Source: Parapedobacter defluvii (GTDB lineage: Bacteria > Bacteroidota > Bacteroidia > Sphingobacteriales > Sphingobacteriaceae). Taken from it: a stretch of 64,000 nt of DNA. The position numbers and the translations under genes were made by a program. Where the stretch lies: contig NZ_BMIK01000006.1 in the NCBI RefSeq assembly GCF_014642075.1, positions 174,374 through 238,373 of the forward strand. Reading direction: 5' to 3'. The notes below the pieces were generated by a model. It was given only the letters and a program-made list of their open reading frames with translations. It did no database searches and was not told the DNA's origin. Positions 37,801 through 46,995 of the stretch are shown in pieces (position 1 is the stretch's first letter; every line of letters starts with the position of its first letter).

Positions 37801-38436
37801 GTGGGGTCAGGTATGTCTGTCGGTGTGATTGCCGGAAAGAGGGCATTCATGGATGCACTGGACGGTGGATATTGGGAATATGGCAATGAATCGGTGCCAG
37901 AGATCGGTGTTACCTACTTTGCGGGCACATTCGTTCGGCATCCCTTGGCGTTAGCCGCAACCAAGGCTGCGTTGGAATATTTAAAAGCACAAGGCCCCCA
38001 ATTGCAGGAAGATCTTACGAAACGTACTAAATCGCTTGCCGACGAACTCAATAAAATCTGCCAAAAATATCGGACACCGATTTTTATTGCCCAATTTGGC
38101 TCACTTTGGAAAGTGAAATACTATCAGGAATTTCCCTATAGCGAGTTGCTATTCGTCGCTATGCGGCTACGGGGCATCCATATACTCGATGGTTTCCCCT
38201 GTTTCCTCACCACCGCCCATACCGATGAGGATATTCAACAACTCTTACATGCATTTGAAGGAAGCATACATGAACTGGTTATGGCGGGTTTCATTCCTAC
38301 CCATCAAGATGGTAAATCGGAAGCTGTTCCCCCTGTGCCCCATGCTCGTTTGGGCAGAGACGCCAATGGTAACGCTGCTTGGTTTGTGCAAGACGAGAAA
38401 CACCCAGGAAAATATTTACAAGTAGTCACATCCTAA
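31816..38436 (+). CDS. Hybrid NRPS-PKS: A-PCP-KS-AT-ACP-aminotransferase
   Basis: A 2206-residue loading and first elongation protein. Adenylation domain: about 1-505, with T-S-G-S-T-G and SGK495. PCP: Ser552 in G-G-N-S-L. KS: about 607-1035, with active Cys782 (T-A-C-S-T-S), His918 (A-H-G-T) and His957 (M-G-H-L). AT: about 1115-1425, Ser1227 in G-H-S-V-G; H-A-F-H at 1323-1326 indicates malonyl-CoA. ACP: Ser1538. A Gln-rich linker leads to a PLP class III aminotransferase (about 1735-2150, Lys1994). There is no ketoreductase, so the beta-keto group would be aminated. The loading code reads DAQFTGVIWK, which I cannot assign. No condensation domain precedes A, so this is the start of the line. 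Confidence 0.92.
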   Translation: MEKSLHSIIDNIYQWAAKTPAAIAIKYNEVSISYRELTAAVDRLATEIYTSGASGSFIALSATKTANTIVGMVGIIQSGRAYLPLDREYPVERIAQMVQDAGIKHIVCDPSESEFFAQFGLTTLSVSDTVPNSPCNDVTLSGAGELVALLYTSGSTGIPKGVCMTHAGMLNLISHQLRNSKATQHSNNLLFSHLSFDASFQEVFVSLTSGGTLHIIDETIRLDAARLLHYIEQHRINRIFVPYVVLQYLTEAALHANRYPESLVEITTGGELLKITPVIRDFFIHKPECTLVNVYGPTETSIWVTDLRLIGDASLWPDIPTIGSPIDNVDLFFLDSEMKEVAIGDVGEIYIGGVNVSKGYLNREELTRERYLDWVDGQGQPHRLYRTGDLGRVLPNGEVEFHGRADHQVKIRGNRVELGEIEVQLAALPYVAQNVVVLREDIAGSKRLVAYLIGQNGKPHDISPIREHLMRHLPDYMIPAAFVWLDKFPKTTSGKVDRFALPAPEITRPDIGVPYRKPTTNSERKIVDLWSELLLINRIGVDDNFFELGGNSLLAQQTIAQLRQRHGTEVVITQIYQYPTAAHLAAVIDGEGAPQSEQPIARLKRNNRSNRGVAIIGMAGRFPGAASITELWDILLSGKETVSFFSDEELDGSIPNEARNDPNYVKARGIIDQADEFDAALFGINPTMAKLMDPQQRIFLEICRDVLESSGYLVSRHQHHIGIFAGTGNNTYFQNNLQHHPEEIAKIGAFQVMLANEKDYIATRTAYQLDLKGPAVSLNTACSTSLVAIAQAVEAIRNGQCGMAIAGGVSITVPINSGHQFEDGAMFSADGHTRPFDAEATGTVFSDGAGVVLLKDLDDAEADGDMIYAVVRGVGLSNDGGGKGSFMAPSAVGQATAIRMALNDADFSPETINYIEAHGTATPLGDPIEIEGLKMAFGNVTEKQFCRIGSIKSNMGHLTHAAGVAGIIKSALSLHHGIIPSSIHYRKPNPNIDFSNTPFVVNDTAFTWKPTESFRIGVSSFGVGGTNAHIVLENYVNTTIDESTPAPADRSSLIVWSAKTEESGSTYTARLLDFLKLNPTISLSGLAYTLQTTRESLNRRYMVVANSRTQLADRLTAGQQHTYNLQEKVSNLVFLFPGQGAQYANMGQTLYQSEPVYRRAFDECADILLEEVGEDIRTIVFSGDSETAGEALRNTYYTQPALFVTSYALAKLWMSWGITATAFVGHSVGEFVAAHLAGVFSLKDALRLIAVRGKLSSSIPTGSMLSVRAAAEQIIPLLPKGLSIAAVNAPNLCVVAGPQAEITEFSGLLESKEILCKMLQTSHAFHSSMMAPIIDAFKAEVERVTLKVPQTPIVSTVTANWLKDEQATSPEYWANHIIATVQFSNAITFIEHELSPIYLEAGPGQVTSTLVKQHGTDYAKRAFSSLYRSEEGEHMTLMLALGNLWLRGIDPQWERVYHEGSPRIIHDLPTYAYDRKRYWVGSKSSTPSTEKKYSNTTNTAMRKDLLISKIKELLEEASGIDIADAPLQANFIEIGFDSLLLTQIAQSLKKAFGVPVTFRMLNDEYNTLDLLGSYLDKQLPADVFQQPVETTAAAAEVSAPTANGTFSVAAHLPATGGAMVTYPQLDAISLISQQINLISQQIALLQGGTTVQSPVFPNPNNHSVALNGQATPQKTTTPVSASKNQTDLSLAPEEVAELKKPFGATARIEKQATDLNETQSRYLADLIERYVAKTAKSKAYTQEHRAYMADPRVVSGFKPTTKELVYSIVTNRSKGCKLWDIDGNEYIDALNGFGSNMLGYQPDFIAEALHQQIDEGYEVGPQHEKAGEVCKLICELTKMERAALCNTGSEAVLGAMRIARTVTGRSTIVAFSNSYHGIVDEVIVRGTKKLKTFPAASGILPEAVQNMLILDYGSPEALEIIRERADDIAAVLVEPVQSRRPEFQPIEFVRELRDIATESGIVLVFDEVITGFRMHLHGMQHVWGIEADLATYGKVVGSGMSVGVIAGKRAFMDALDGGYWEYGNESVPEIGVTYFAGTFVRHPLALAATKAALEYLKAQGPQLQEDLTKRTKSLADELNKICQKYRTPIFIAQFGSLWKVKYYQEFPYSELLFVAMRLRGIHILDGFPCFLTTAHTDEDIQQLLHAFEGSIHELVMAGFIPTHQDGKSEAVPPVPHARLGRDANGNAAWFVQDEKHPGKYLQVVTS

Positions 38437-38442
38437 TACCTT

Positions 38443-41400
38443 ATGAATACAACAACACATAGTTTAATACCAGTTGACCACGACCCATTCTTCATCGGTG
38501 AGATTGAACAAGTTATTCCAACAGCTGAAACGCAATTGGAAATCTGGTTATCGTGCGCCATTGGAGGTCGTGATGCCAACTGCTCATATAATGAATCCAT
38601 TTCGCTACGTTTGGAAGGTACGCTGGATACCTTAACCCTGGAACAATCGTTGCACGATATCATCCAGCGTCATGAAGCTTTGCGCTATACGTTTAGTGCA
38701 AGCGGCAGGCAAATCCATGTGACCGAAAATAGCCGGACGAAGATCCGCTACGAGGACATTTCGGATAAAACGGATACCGACCAGAAACGCTACTTAGTCG
38801 AATACGGCAACCGTGATGCGGGAGAATCTTTTGACTTGGAAAATGGGCCACTGTTCCGAATATCGTTGTTTAAATTGGCAAATGACTGCCACGTGTTGAG
38901 GTTGACTGCTCATCACATCATCTGTGACGGCTGGTCATTTGGCATTTTATTGGAAGAACTCGCGGAGATATACCAATCAAGGCTTGACAAGAGGCAACCG
39001 AAATTACAAGCGGCCATCCCTATGGCGCAATATAGCCGTGAGATGGAAGCCTATGCGAAAAGTGAAGATTATCAACGTACCCTTCGCTATTGGCTCGACA
39101 AATTTCAGGTGGTGCCCGAGCCGCTGATGCTCCCAAGGGATAGGCCCCGACCAAAGGAACGGACCTACCAAAGCCGTCGCGACGATTTTTTCTTGGATGC
39201 TGCTCTTGTACAAGATATCAAGCGGCTGGGAGCAAGCCAAGGTCTAAGTTTCGTGAATACACTTCTGATTTCTTTTGAGGTATATTTAAGTCGACTGACA
39301 GGGCAATCCGACATCGTGATCGGTTTACCCACAGCTGGTCAAGCCGCCACAGGCCATTTCAATTTGATTGGACATTGTGTAAACCTCCTCCCCATACGAA
39401 GTACCGTGGTATCTTCCACGCCATTTATTGAACATCTCAAGCGTCGGAAACCTCAGCTGCTTGATGACTATGACCACCAGCTATTCACATATGGGTCGCT
39501 ACTTAAGTCACTTAAAATCAAGCGAGATGCCTCACGTATATCGTTGGTACCCATTGTGTTCAATATCGATACGGGTATGGATGCCAACGTATCTTTCCGA
39601 AATATCAAACATACGTTGACCTCCAATCCTCGGACATTTGAAAATTTCGAAATCTTCCTGAACCTGACCGGAACTCGTGACAGTTTTATTTTGGAGTGGT
39701 CTTACAACACCCATCTTTTTAACGCAGAAACCATCAAACAGATGATGGCTGATTTTGAGGGATTGCTGCGTACAGTCGTCCAGTCGCCATCGATATCGAT
39801 TGGAGCGCTAAAGATTACCGATCAACTCGGCAGTGCAGAAGCAACCGCCTCAACATTACACGTAAAACAAGACTATCCACGAGATACCCCTTTCTTTCAG
39901 CTAATCAGCGCAACTGCGCAACGCATGCCCGAAAAAACGGCTGTCCGGTTTGGATCACTGTCTATATCCTACGACGAACTCGACCAGCGTTCCAACCAGT
40001 TTGCACATTACCTGCAACAACAAGGTGTCGTTCATGGTGATGTAGTTGGGCTTGCCATCGACCGATCGATAAGTCTCGTAGTCTCCCTACTCGGCATTGC
40101 CAAGGCTGGAGCAGCGTACCTTCCGCTTGATCCAGAGTACCCCAGCGAACGAATCGCTTACATGCTATCCGATTCAAATGCTAAATTACTTATTACTACC
40201 AACCAATACATCGGAACATTTTCTAACGAAGTCTTAGAAATTCCGATTGAGGGCTTTGAACTTGAACGAGAGAAATTACCTAGTCACACCGTGGAAAACC
40301 AAATCGAAGGTGATGACTTGGCGTATATTCTCTATACATCGGGTTCTACCGGTAAACCCAAAGGTGTAGAAATCGAACACCACAGTCTGACCAATTTCCT
40401 GTTAAGCATGCAACGTGAACCGGGAATAACACCGGACGATCGTCTGCTGGCTGTCACTACCATATCCTTTGATATCGCTGCCTTGGAATTATACTTACCA
40501 TTGATCAGCGGTGGGGAATTGGTGTTGGCGAGCAAGGAATCAGCAAGAGATCCGCGGAAGCTGATCACGGTGATAGATAAAGAAGGGATAACGATGATGC
40601 AGGCCACCCCAGCGACTTGGCGCATGCTGATCAACGCAGGGTGGGATTCACAGAAGCGTCTTAAAATTTTGTGTGGTGGTGAAGCACTTCCCAAAGACCT
40701 TGCCGAGAAGCTATTGAAAATTGGCCGCGAAGTCTGGAATATGTATGGCCCTACCGAAACCACTATATGGTCATCGACAAAGCGACTTCGTTCAAACGAA
40801 TTGGATACCATTACAGTAGGCCGTCCCATAGCAAACACATCTTTCTATGTCCTCGACGAGCAACTGGCACCTGTGCCTCAAGGTGAAGTTGGACAATTGT
40901 TCATCGGTGGAGATGGCGTAGCCCGCGGTTATCATGGGAAGCCAAACTTAACCCAAGAACGCTTCCTGCCCGATCTGACAGATTCGTCGCAACGTATGTA
41001 TGCGACAGGTGATCTTGGAAAAATCAGCGAAAATGGCGAAATTGTCTGTGTGGGCCGGATGGACCATCAAATCAAAATCAGGGGGCATCGGATTGAACTA
41101 GGAGAAATTGAGCATCAACTATCCAAACAACCCGGCATCAAGGAAGCGGTGATCGTTGCCCGGGAAGATACCCCCGGCGATCAGCGGCTGGTGGCCTATA
41201 TCATCCCGGAGACCGTCAATGAGCCAACCAAACCAGCAGTAACCTGGAAAGATAAATGGGACAATATCTACCTCCAAGGAATCCGTTCAGAAGCAGATTT
41301 GGACCTTGAGAACCAAAACCTTGACGTTGCTATTGTAGAACAATTGGGCAACCAAGCCGGTGACCTGAAGGAACAAACTGCTGAATGGCTGAACGGTTCG

Positions 41401-44400
41401 GTGGACCGCATTAAGCGGTTGACACCGAAACGAATTTTTGAAATAGGTAGTGGTGCCGGACAAGTAATGTTTGAATTGGCGGCCGAAGCAGAACAATATA
41501 TTGCTACCGATTATGCCGAATCAGCTATCAAAAAATTACAAGAGAAAATTGTTGCCTCACCTGATACATTGAGCCATGCCCAAGCGCATGTTGCACCTGC
41601 TGACGATTTCAGTTGTCTCGGTGGATTGAAGCCCGATTTAGTACTTATACATAGCGTAGTGCAGTATTTCCCTGATATGGATTACCTTATCAAGGTAATC
41701 AGCGAAGCAGCCAAACATATGAGTCGGGGATGCATATTCATAGGCGATATCCAAGGTAAGAATACCTTACCTATCCATCATACGGCAGACCAGTTATATC
41801 GCACAAAAGATACAACCACCATCGCCGACTTCAAAAGAATAATCGCTAACCGGTTACGGCTGGAGGATGAGCTGACCATGGATCCGGCATTCTTTTACCG
41901 TCTTCCCGAATTAGTACCACAGATTACGGGTGTTGATGTGCAATTACGCAGAGGGAAATTCCTCAACGAAATCACCAAATATCACTACGATGTATGGCTC
42001 CACATCAATGGCAGTCAAAAGCATGTAGATCCCGTGTATACAGGAATATGGCAATCCATTGAACACACCGAACGGTTGTTGAAGCAGTATCAAGGCAAAA
42101 CGGTGGCCATTCAGGGTATTCCAAACCAGCGTACAGCGCGCGACCTGGCGATTACCGCATGCTTGGAAGAATTGCGCGACGCTGACACTGTGGGCATGTT
42201 AAAGGCACGGATAGATCACATCACTAGCTCAAACAACGTCGATCCAAATGTGTTGTGGGACATCGCAAGCAGACACGGCTACCAAGCTCATGTACGGTGG
42301 TCAACCGATGGCACGGACGGCATATTCGAAGCCGTATTCATAGCTGAATCGGCTCAACAGTTACTTCCCCCACCTCCTACTTCACTTGACGGCCAAATTT
42401 CCCTTCGGGAATTTATCCGGATTCCGGGCGAAACAAAAGAAGTATCAAAGAAAGATCGATGGATAGAATGGAAATCAAACCTCCGTAAATCATTGCCTGA
42501 TTACATGCTTCCGAACGATTGGGTTTTGCTCGACCGGTTCCCACTGACGAATAACAACAAAATTGACCGAAAGGCTCTTCCCAAACCGGAACAGGAAGTT
42601 ATTGATAGTCATGATCATGAGACGACATTATCAGCCAACGAAAAGCTGGTTGCGGACATCTGGTCACAGGTGTTGAAAATTAATAACATTAAGTCCGAAG
42701 ATGACTTTTTTGAATTGGGTGGGCATTCTTTGCTGGCTGTCGAACTCATTACACGGCTGGAAAAAACTTATGGGGTGCTACTCCCGCTGACTAGTATATT
42801 CAAACATTCCGTTTTAGCAGACTTTGCTTTACTCCTTAACGACAATAAAAGTGAAAAAAAAGACGACGGAGGGGTTATAAGCTCAGGCCTTACCCGCTCG
42901 ATACCTATTATTGAGTCTCAAAAGGAAATATGGTTATCATGCATGATCGGTGGAGATGAAGCTAATCTCGCCTATAATCAATCGTTTTCCATAAAATTGG
43001 AAGGGGGATTCGACGAATTGGCTTTCCGCCGGGCGATCGAACATGTCATTGCCCGACACGAGGTCTTACGTGCGACGATAGACGAAAATGGTGAATACCT
43101 GATCATCGCAACGAGCATCACTTCTCCTGTTATTTTCGAGGATCTTTCTTCGTTGGAAAACGAAGAGGAAAAAGACATGCGATTCAAACATGATATTCAA
43201 CGTCTATTAGCTACGCCGTTTAATCTTTATTCCGGACCGTTATTCAAGATTCTTGTCCACAGGCATGCCGCTGAAGTACATTACGTTACTTTAGTAATAC
43301 ACCACATTATTTGTGATGCGACATCTATGGATGTTTTATTGTCGGACATCAGTGCATACTACAATGCGTTTGTTGCTGGGAAACAACCCATTTTATCTGT
43401 CCCCACACCGTTCAGCGACTACGCGACTACGTATATCGAGTTTACGCAATCGGAGGCCTATGGAGCTGTGCAGCAATTTTGGCTCTCACAATACCAGAAT
43501 GACATTCCGGACTTCAACCTGCCAATAGATTTCATCCGTCCAAAGGAACGGACATATAAAGGAGACCACCAAACCTTCTCTTTAAACCATGAGCATTATG
43601 CTATGCTTAAACAGGTTTCGAAAAATGCAGGCATGAGTATAGGCGCTACAATCACGGCGCTCGTCGAAATCTTTTTATATCATCGGACAGGGCAGGAAAA
43701 CATCTCTCTGGGTATTACCTCAGCGGGGCAGTATTTAACCGGCCACACCAATATGGTAGGACATTGTGTAAACCTACTGCCATTACGCACCAAAATAGTT
43801 CCTGGGCAAACACTTTCTGAATATCTTTCGTCACGAAGAAATTACATCTATGACGCGTACGAACATCAACGATTGACGTTTAGCGAGTTGCTAAGAAAGC
43901 TAAATATCAAAAGAGATAAGGGGCACGTACCATTGGTGCCTTTTGTGTTGACCGTACAAATGAGCGGTGAAAATAATGTGTATTTCGAGGGTCTACACAG
44001 CCAATTCATATCCAACCCGCGAGTATCACATACCTTCGAAATCTTGCTTAATATAAGTGTCAACAATGAGGCTCAAACCGTGAGTTGTTATTGGGCGTAC
44101 AATACCCAATTATTCAAAGGAGATACCATAGAACGAATGATGGATGAACTAAAGTTACTCATTCGCACAGCCGGCAACACCCCCGATGTGGCAGTCAAAG
44201 ATAGTTTGCCTCTTCCCAACCCTTTCCCTGAATACGTCGATTACCCATGTGAATATCCGAGAGATAATACCTTGCTTGATTTATTTGCAAGTGGTGTAAA
44301 CCGTCATCCGGATGGTATCGCAGTACAATTTGGAGGCCGTAATTTAACTTACAAAGCATTAGACGACAAGTCTACCCAATTAGCCAATCACTTAAACAAC

Positions 44401-46869
44401 AATGCTCCTCATGCAGCTTTGATACCGATTTTCATCCAGCCATCTCCGGAGATGGTTATAGGCATTTTGGGTATTCTAAAAGCAGGAAAAGCATACGTAC
44501 CTGTAGATCCTGAATTTCCGCAGCAACGTGTAAGCCATATCTTAAGTGAATGTGCATCTCCGATCATCATCAGTGACCAAGAATCGGCAATACGGTTATA
44601 CAATGTAAAGACCGAACATCAAGAGATCTGCCTTTTGGACGATCCGGCCGACAGGTGCTGGACTACCGATAGTTTGAAAAACACTGATATACGACCTAAA
44701 CCGGATGACAACGCCTACGTAATCTATACCTCGGGGTCTACCGGAGTTCCCAAAGGCGTAGTCATCACCCACAGGTCGCTCGTTGACTACTTCTTTGGAT
44801 TAAAACAACACCTCCCGGTGTGGAATAGTTGCCAATCGTATGCACTTGGTTCTTCTATTGCTACTGACCTAGGGAATACGGTATTGTTTGGTGCACTGGT
44901 TTCAGGAGCTCAATTGCACGTATTCCGTAAAGAACAGTTCAACGATGCCGTTTATATCAAAGGCTATTTTGAAAAACATCACATTGACTGTCTGAAAATC
45001 GTACCATCGCATTGGAAATATCTTTCCGAGGCGAGCAGTGGATTATTTCCTAAAAAACTGCTGATGTTTGGGGGTGAATTGCTACCAGGGCACTTTGTAA
45101 AGACCATCGCTGATAGCGCACCGGATTGTATCGTTGTCAATCACTATGGACCAACGGAGACAACTATCGGGAAATTGTTGCACATCGTCGACAAGAACCG
45201 GGACTACGGCGTTTCGGTGCCGATTGGAAAACCGTTTTCTAATACGACCGTGCTGGTGTTAAACGCCGATATGCAGTTTTGTGCAATTGGCGTTCCCGGT
45301 GAACTATACATCGGCGGGGCCGGGCTGGCAACAGGATACCACAACAATCCAACGCTGACCGAGAGTGTCTTTATACCAAACCCCATCGAAGCTTCGAACC
45401 ACCCGATTGTTTACAAGACGGGAGACGTGGTAAGGTGGAATGCGAACGGTGAAATTGAATACATTGGCAGAGACGATGACCAGGTAAAAATTAGAGGGAA
45501 CCGGGTAGAGCTCGGCGAGATAGAGCGTGTAATGGCAAATCTATTAGCTATAAACCAATGTGTTGTAATAGCTGAAAAGCAAGACAACGAATTAAATAGA
45601 TTGCGTGCCTTCGTCGTACCTACGGGGAGTTTTAATGCGCAGGAGGCAATTATGAAGTTAAAATCGGCTTTACCAGATTACATGGTTCCCCGAATTTGGT
45701 CAACGGTTGAAGATATTCCCAGAATGGCAAACGGAAAGATTGATAAAAGAGCTTTATCAGCATTGCCCCATCAACCCGTGCAAGACCTCCGTGATCTTCA
45801 CTCTCCTCCACAAACTGACACGCAGAAACTACTTGCCACTATTTGGAAAGATGTACTACAACTCGAAACTGTCGGTATCGAGGACGACTTCTTCGAGTTG
45901 GGTGGCCATTCGCTGATTGCGGTTAAACTGATGGCACTTATCCATAAGAATTTTGGTGCAAAATTCCCCTTAGGTAGTCTCTTTGAACATTCAACAATTA
46001 AACAGCAAGCAATACTCATTGATGAAAAGCAGGATCCCATGAAATGGGATTGTGTGATACCGATAAAAAAAGAAGGAAAACTCCCCCCTCTTTATGTCGT
46101 ACACGGAGCGTTTCTAGATATTTTGTACATCAGGAATTTGCTTCCCTATCTTGACGCTGAACAGCCTGTGTACGGTATACAGGGCATGGGCTTAAGTGGA
46201 AAAAGTAAACCCTTGGCCTCTGTTGAAAAAATTTCTGCATACTATGTATCAGAGATGTTGAAGCACACGCCAAATGGTCCATACGCTTTGGTGGGATATT
46301 CTTTCGGCGGTATTTTTGCTTGGGAAATAGCAAAACAACTCAAAGCACAGGGAAAGGAAGTTTCCTTCATCGGGTTGCTAGATACTTTCGTGAATGATTT
46401 CCAGTATCCAAGCTTCAAGGACAAATTACGTTTCTACCAAACACTCAGTTCGGAAGGAATCAAACAGTTCGGTTGGATTAAATTTTTGCTCTTCGCATCT
46501 GAATTCGTCTTCAGGCAGACAATTGCCAAATTTAGTTACCGGCTCTATACCAAATGCGTACATAAGCTTTTACGCTATACCAAAGATCAGGTGACTTACA
46601 GCCACCTGCATGACAAATACAAACTCGAAAAATCCGATTTCCCTTTTAATATCGTATTATTTAAAAGTCCCGAGAACCCCGCCAATCGCTACTTTGACGA
46701 CCATGCAACAAATGGGTGGGCGCCATTTGTTCATCCAAACACATTTCAAATTGTACCAATTCACGAATCACACAATAATATGTTTTATGCGGATAAAGTT
46801 GCAGATTTAGGCATTAAACTTAACTATAAATTGCAAGAAACATGGTCTGAAATACGGGAGCCTGTTTAA
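38443..46869 (+). CDS. Nonribosomal peptide synthetase: C-A(N-MT)-PCP-C-A-PCP-TE
   Basis: A 2808-residue protein 6 bases after the hybrid gene, surely cotranscribed. C1: H157-H-I-I-C-D-G. A: from about 475, pocket code DILQLGMIWK, which matches known glycine codes. A methyltransferase is inserted after the A8 region (E1000-I-G-S-G-A-G SAM motif); the A domain resumes to Lys1373. PCP: Ser1429. C2: H1620-H-I-I-C-D-A, Ala replacing the usual Gly. A: about 1930-2440, pocket code DLTKMGHIGK, one change from the aspartate code DLTKVGHIGK. PCP: Ser2490. Thioesterase: about 2535-2795, G-Y-S2620-F-G-G. Predicted to add N-methylglycine then Asp to the beta-amino chain and release it. No epimerase domain. 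Confidence 0.93.
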   Translation: MNTTTHSLIPVDHDPFFIGEIEQVIPTAETQLEIWLSCAIGGRDANCSYNESISLRLEGTLDTLTLEQSLHDIIQRHEALRYTFSASGRQIHVTENSRTKIRYEDISDKTDTDQKRYLVEYGNRDAGESFDLENGPLFRISLFKLANDCHVLRLTAHHIICDGWSFGILLEELAEIYQSRLDKRQPKLQAAIPMAQYSREMEAYAKSEDYQRTLRYWLDKFQVVPEPLMLPRDRPRPKERTYQSRRDDFFLDAALVQDIKRLGASQGLSFVNTLLISFEVYLSRLTGQSDIVIGLPTAGQAATGHFNLIGHCVNLLPIRSTVVSSTPFIEHLKRRKPQLLDDYDHQLFTYGSLLKSLKIKRDASRISLVPIVFNIDTGMDANVSFRNIKHTLTSNPRTFENFEIFLNLTGTRDSFILEWSYNTHLFNAETIKQMMADFEGLLRTVVQSPSISIGALKITDQLGSAEATASTLHVKQDYPRDTPFFQLISATAQRMPEKTAVRFGSLSISYDELDQRSNQFAHYLQQQGVVHGDVVGLAIDRSISLVVSLLGIAKAGAAYLPLDPEYPSERIAYMLSDSNAKLLITTNQYIGTFSNEVLEIPIEGFELEREKLPSHTVENQIEGDDLAYILYTSGSTGKPKGVEIEHHSLTNFLLSMQREPGITPDDRLLAVTTISFDIAALELYLPLISGGELVLASKESARDPRKLITVIDKEGITMMQATPATWRMLINAGWDSQKRLKILCGGEALPKDLAEKLLKIGREVWNMYGPTETTIWSSTKRLRSNELDTITVGRPIANTSFYVLDEQLAPVPQGEVGQLFIGGDGVARGYHGKPNLTQERFLPDLTDSSQRMYATGDLGKISENGEIVCVGRMDHQIKIRGHRIELGEIEHQLSKQPGIKEAVIVAREDTPGDQRLVAYIIPETVNEPTKPAVTWKDKWDNIYLQGIRSEADLDLENQNLDVAIVEQLGNQAGDLKEQTAEWLNGSVDRIKRLTPKRIFEIGSGAGQVMFELAAEAEQYIATDYAESAIKKLQEKIVASPDTLSHAQAHVAPADDFSCLGGLKPDLVLIHSVVQYFPDMDYLIKVISEAAKHMSRGCIFIGDIQGKNTLPIHHTADQLYRTKDTTTIADFKRIIANRLRLEDELTMDPAFFYRLPELVPQITGVDVQLRRGKFLNEITKYHYDVWLHINGSQKHVDPVYTGIWQSIEHTERLLKQYQGKTVAIQGIPNQRTARDLAITACLEELRDADTVGMLKARIDHITSSNNVDPNVLWDIASRHGYQAHVRWSTDGTDGIFEAVFIAESAQQLLPPPPTSLDGQISLREFIRIPGETKEVSKKDRWIEWKSNLRKSLPDYMLPNDWVLLDRFPLTNNNKIDRKALPKPEQEVIDSHDHETTLSANEKLVADIWSQVLKINNIKSEDDFFELGGHSLLAVELITRLEKTYGVLLPLTSIFKHSVLADFALLLNDNKSEKKDDGGVISSGLTRSIPIIESQKEIWLSCMIGGDEANLAYNQSFSIKLEGGFDELAFRRAIEHVIARHEVLRATIDENGEYLIIATSITSPVIFEDLSSLENEEEKDMRFKHDIQRLLATPFNLYSGPLFKILVHRHAAEVHYVTLVIHHIICDATSMDVLLSDISAYYNAFVAGKQPILSVPTPFSDYATTYIEFTQSEAYGAVQQFWLSQYQNDIPDFNLPIDFIRPKERTYKGDHQTFSLNHEHYAMLKQVSKNAGMSIGATITALVEIFLYHRTGQENISLGITSAGQYLTGHTNMVGHCVNLLPLRTKIVPGQTLSEYLSSRRNYIYDAYEHQRLTFSELLRKLNIKRDKGHVPLVPFVLTVQMSGENNVYFEGLHSQFISNPRVSHTFEILLNISVNNEAQTVSCYWAYNTQLFKGDTIERMMDELKLLIRTAGNTPDVAVKDSLPLPNPFPEYVDYPCEYPRDNTLLDLFASGVNRHPDGIAVQFGGRNLTYKALDDKSTQLANHLNNNAPHAALIPIFIQPSPEMVIGILGILKAGKAYVPVDPEFPQQRVSHILSECASPIIISDQESAIRLYNVKTEHQEICLLDDPADRCWTTDSLKNTDIRPKPDDNAYVIYTSGSTGVPKGVVITHRSLVDYFFGLKQHLPVWNSCQSYALGSSIATDLGNTVLFGALVSGAQLHVFRKEQFNDAVYIKGYFEKHHIDCLKIVPSHWKYLSEASSGLFPKKLLMFGGELLPGHFVKTIADSAPDCIVVNHYGPTETTIGKLLHIVDKNRDYGVSVPIGKPFSNTTVLVLNADMQFCAIGVPGELYIGGAGLATGYHNNPTLTESVFIPNPIEASNHPIVYKTGDVVRWNANGEIEYIGRDDDQVKIRGNRVELGEIERVMANLLAINQCVVIAEKQDNELNRLRAFVVPTGSFNAQEAIMKLKSALPDYMVPRIWSTVEDIPRMANGKIDKRALSALPHQPVQDLRDLHSPPQTDTQKLLATIWKDVLQLETVGIEDDFFELGGHSLIAVKLMALIHKNFGAKFPLGSLFEHSTIKQQAILIDEKQDPMKWDCVIPIKKEGKLPPLYVVHGAFLDILYIRNLLPYLDAEQPVYGIQGMGLSGKSKPLASVEKISAYYVSEMLKHTPNGPYALVGYSFGGIFAWEIAKQLKAQGKEVSFIGLLDTFVNDFQYPSFKDKLRFYQTLSSEGIKQFGWIKFLLFASEFVFRQTIAKFSYRLYTKCVHKLLRYTKDQVTYSHLHDKYKLEKSDFPFNIVLFKSPENPANRYFDDHATNGWAPFVHPNTFQIVPIHESHNNMFYADKVADLGIKLNYKLQETWSEIREPV

Positions 46870-46910
46870 CGTGCTTATCTGGTAACATTATCCATTCGGA
46901 AATGGATATT

Positions 46911-46946
46911 CCGCTATCGGCGAAATGCGGGTTTTAACTATAGCGG
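46911..46946 (+). terminator. Possible terminator after the NRPS gene
   Basis: CCGCTAT (46911-46917) and ATAGCGG (46940-46946) can pair over a 22-base loop, followed by an A-rich rather than T-rich run. Weak candidate. Confidence 0.3.
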
Positions 46947-46964
46947 GAAAAAAGACAATAAAAA

Positions 46965-46995
46965 TTTGTTTGTAAGAAACATTTTATTTCTTTTG
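46965..46995 (+). promoter_or_regulatory. Possible promoter of the beta-helix lipoprotein gene, TTTG-19-TTCTTTTG
   Basis: TTTG (46965-46968), 19 bases, TTCTTTTG (46988-46995), one mismatch to TAnnTTTG. The predicted transcription start would fall inside the palindrome at 46991-47014. Confidence 0.4.
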
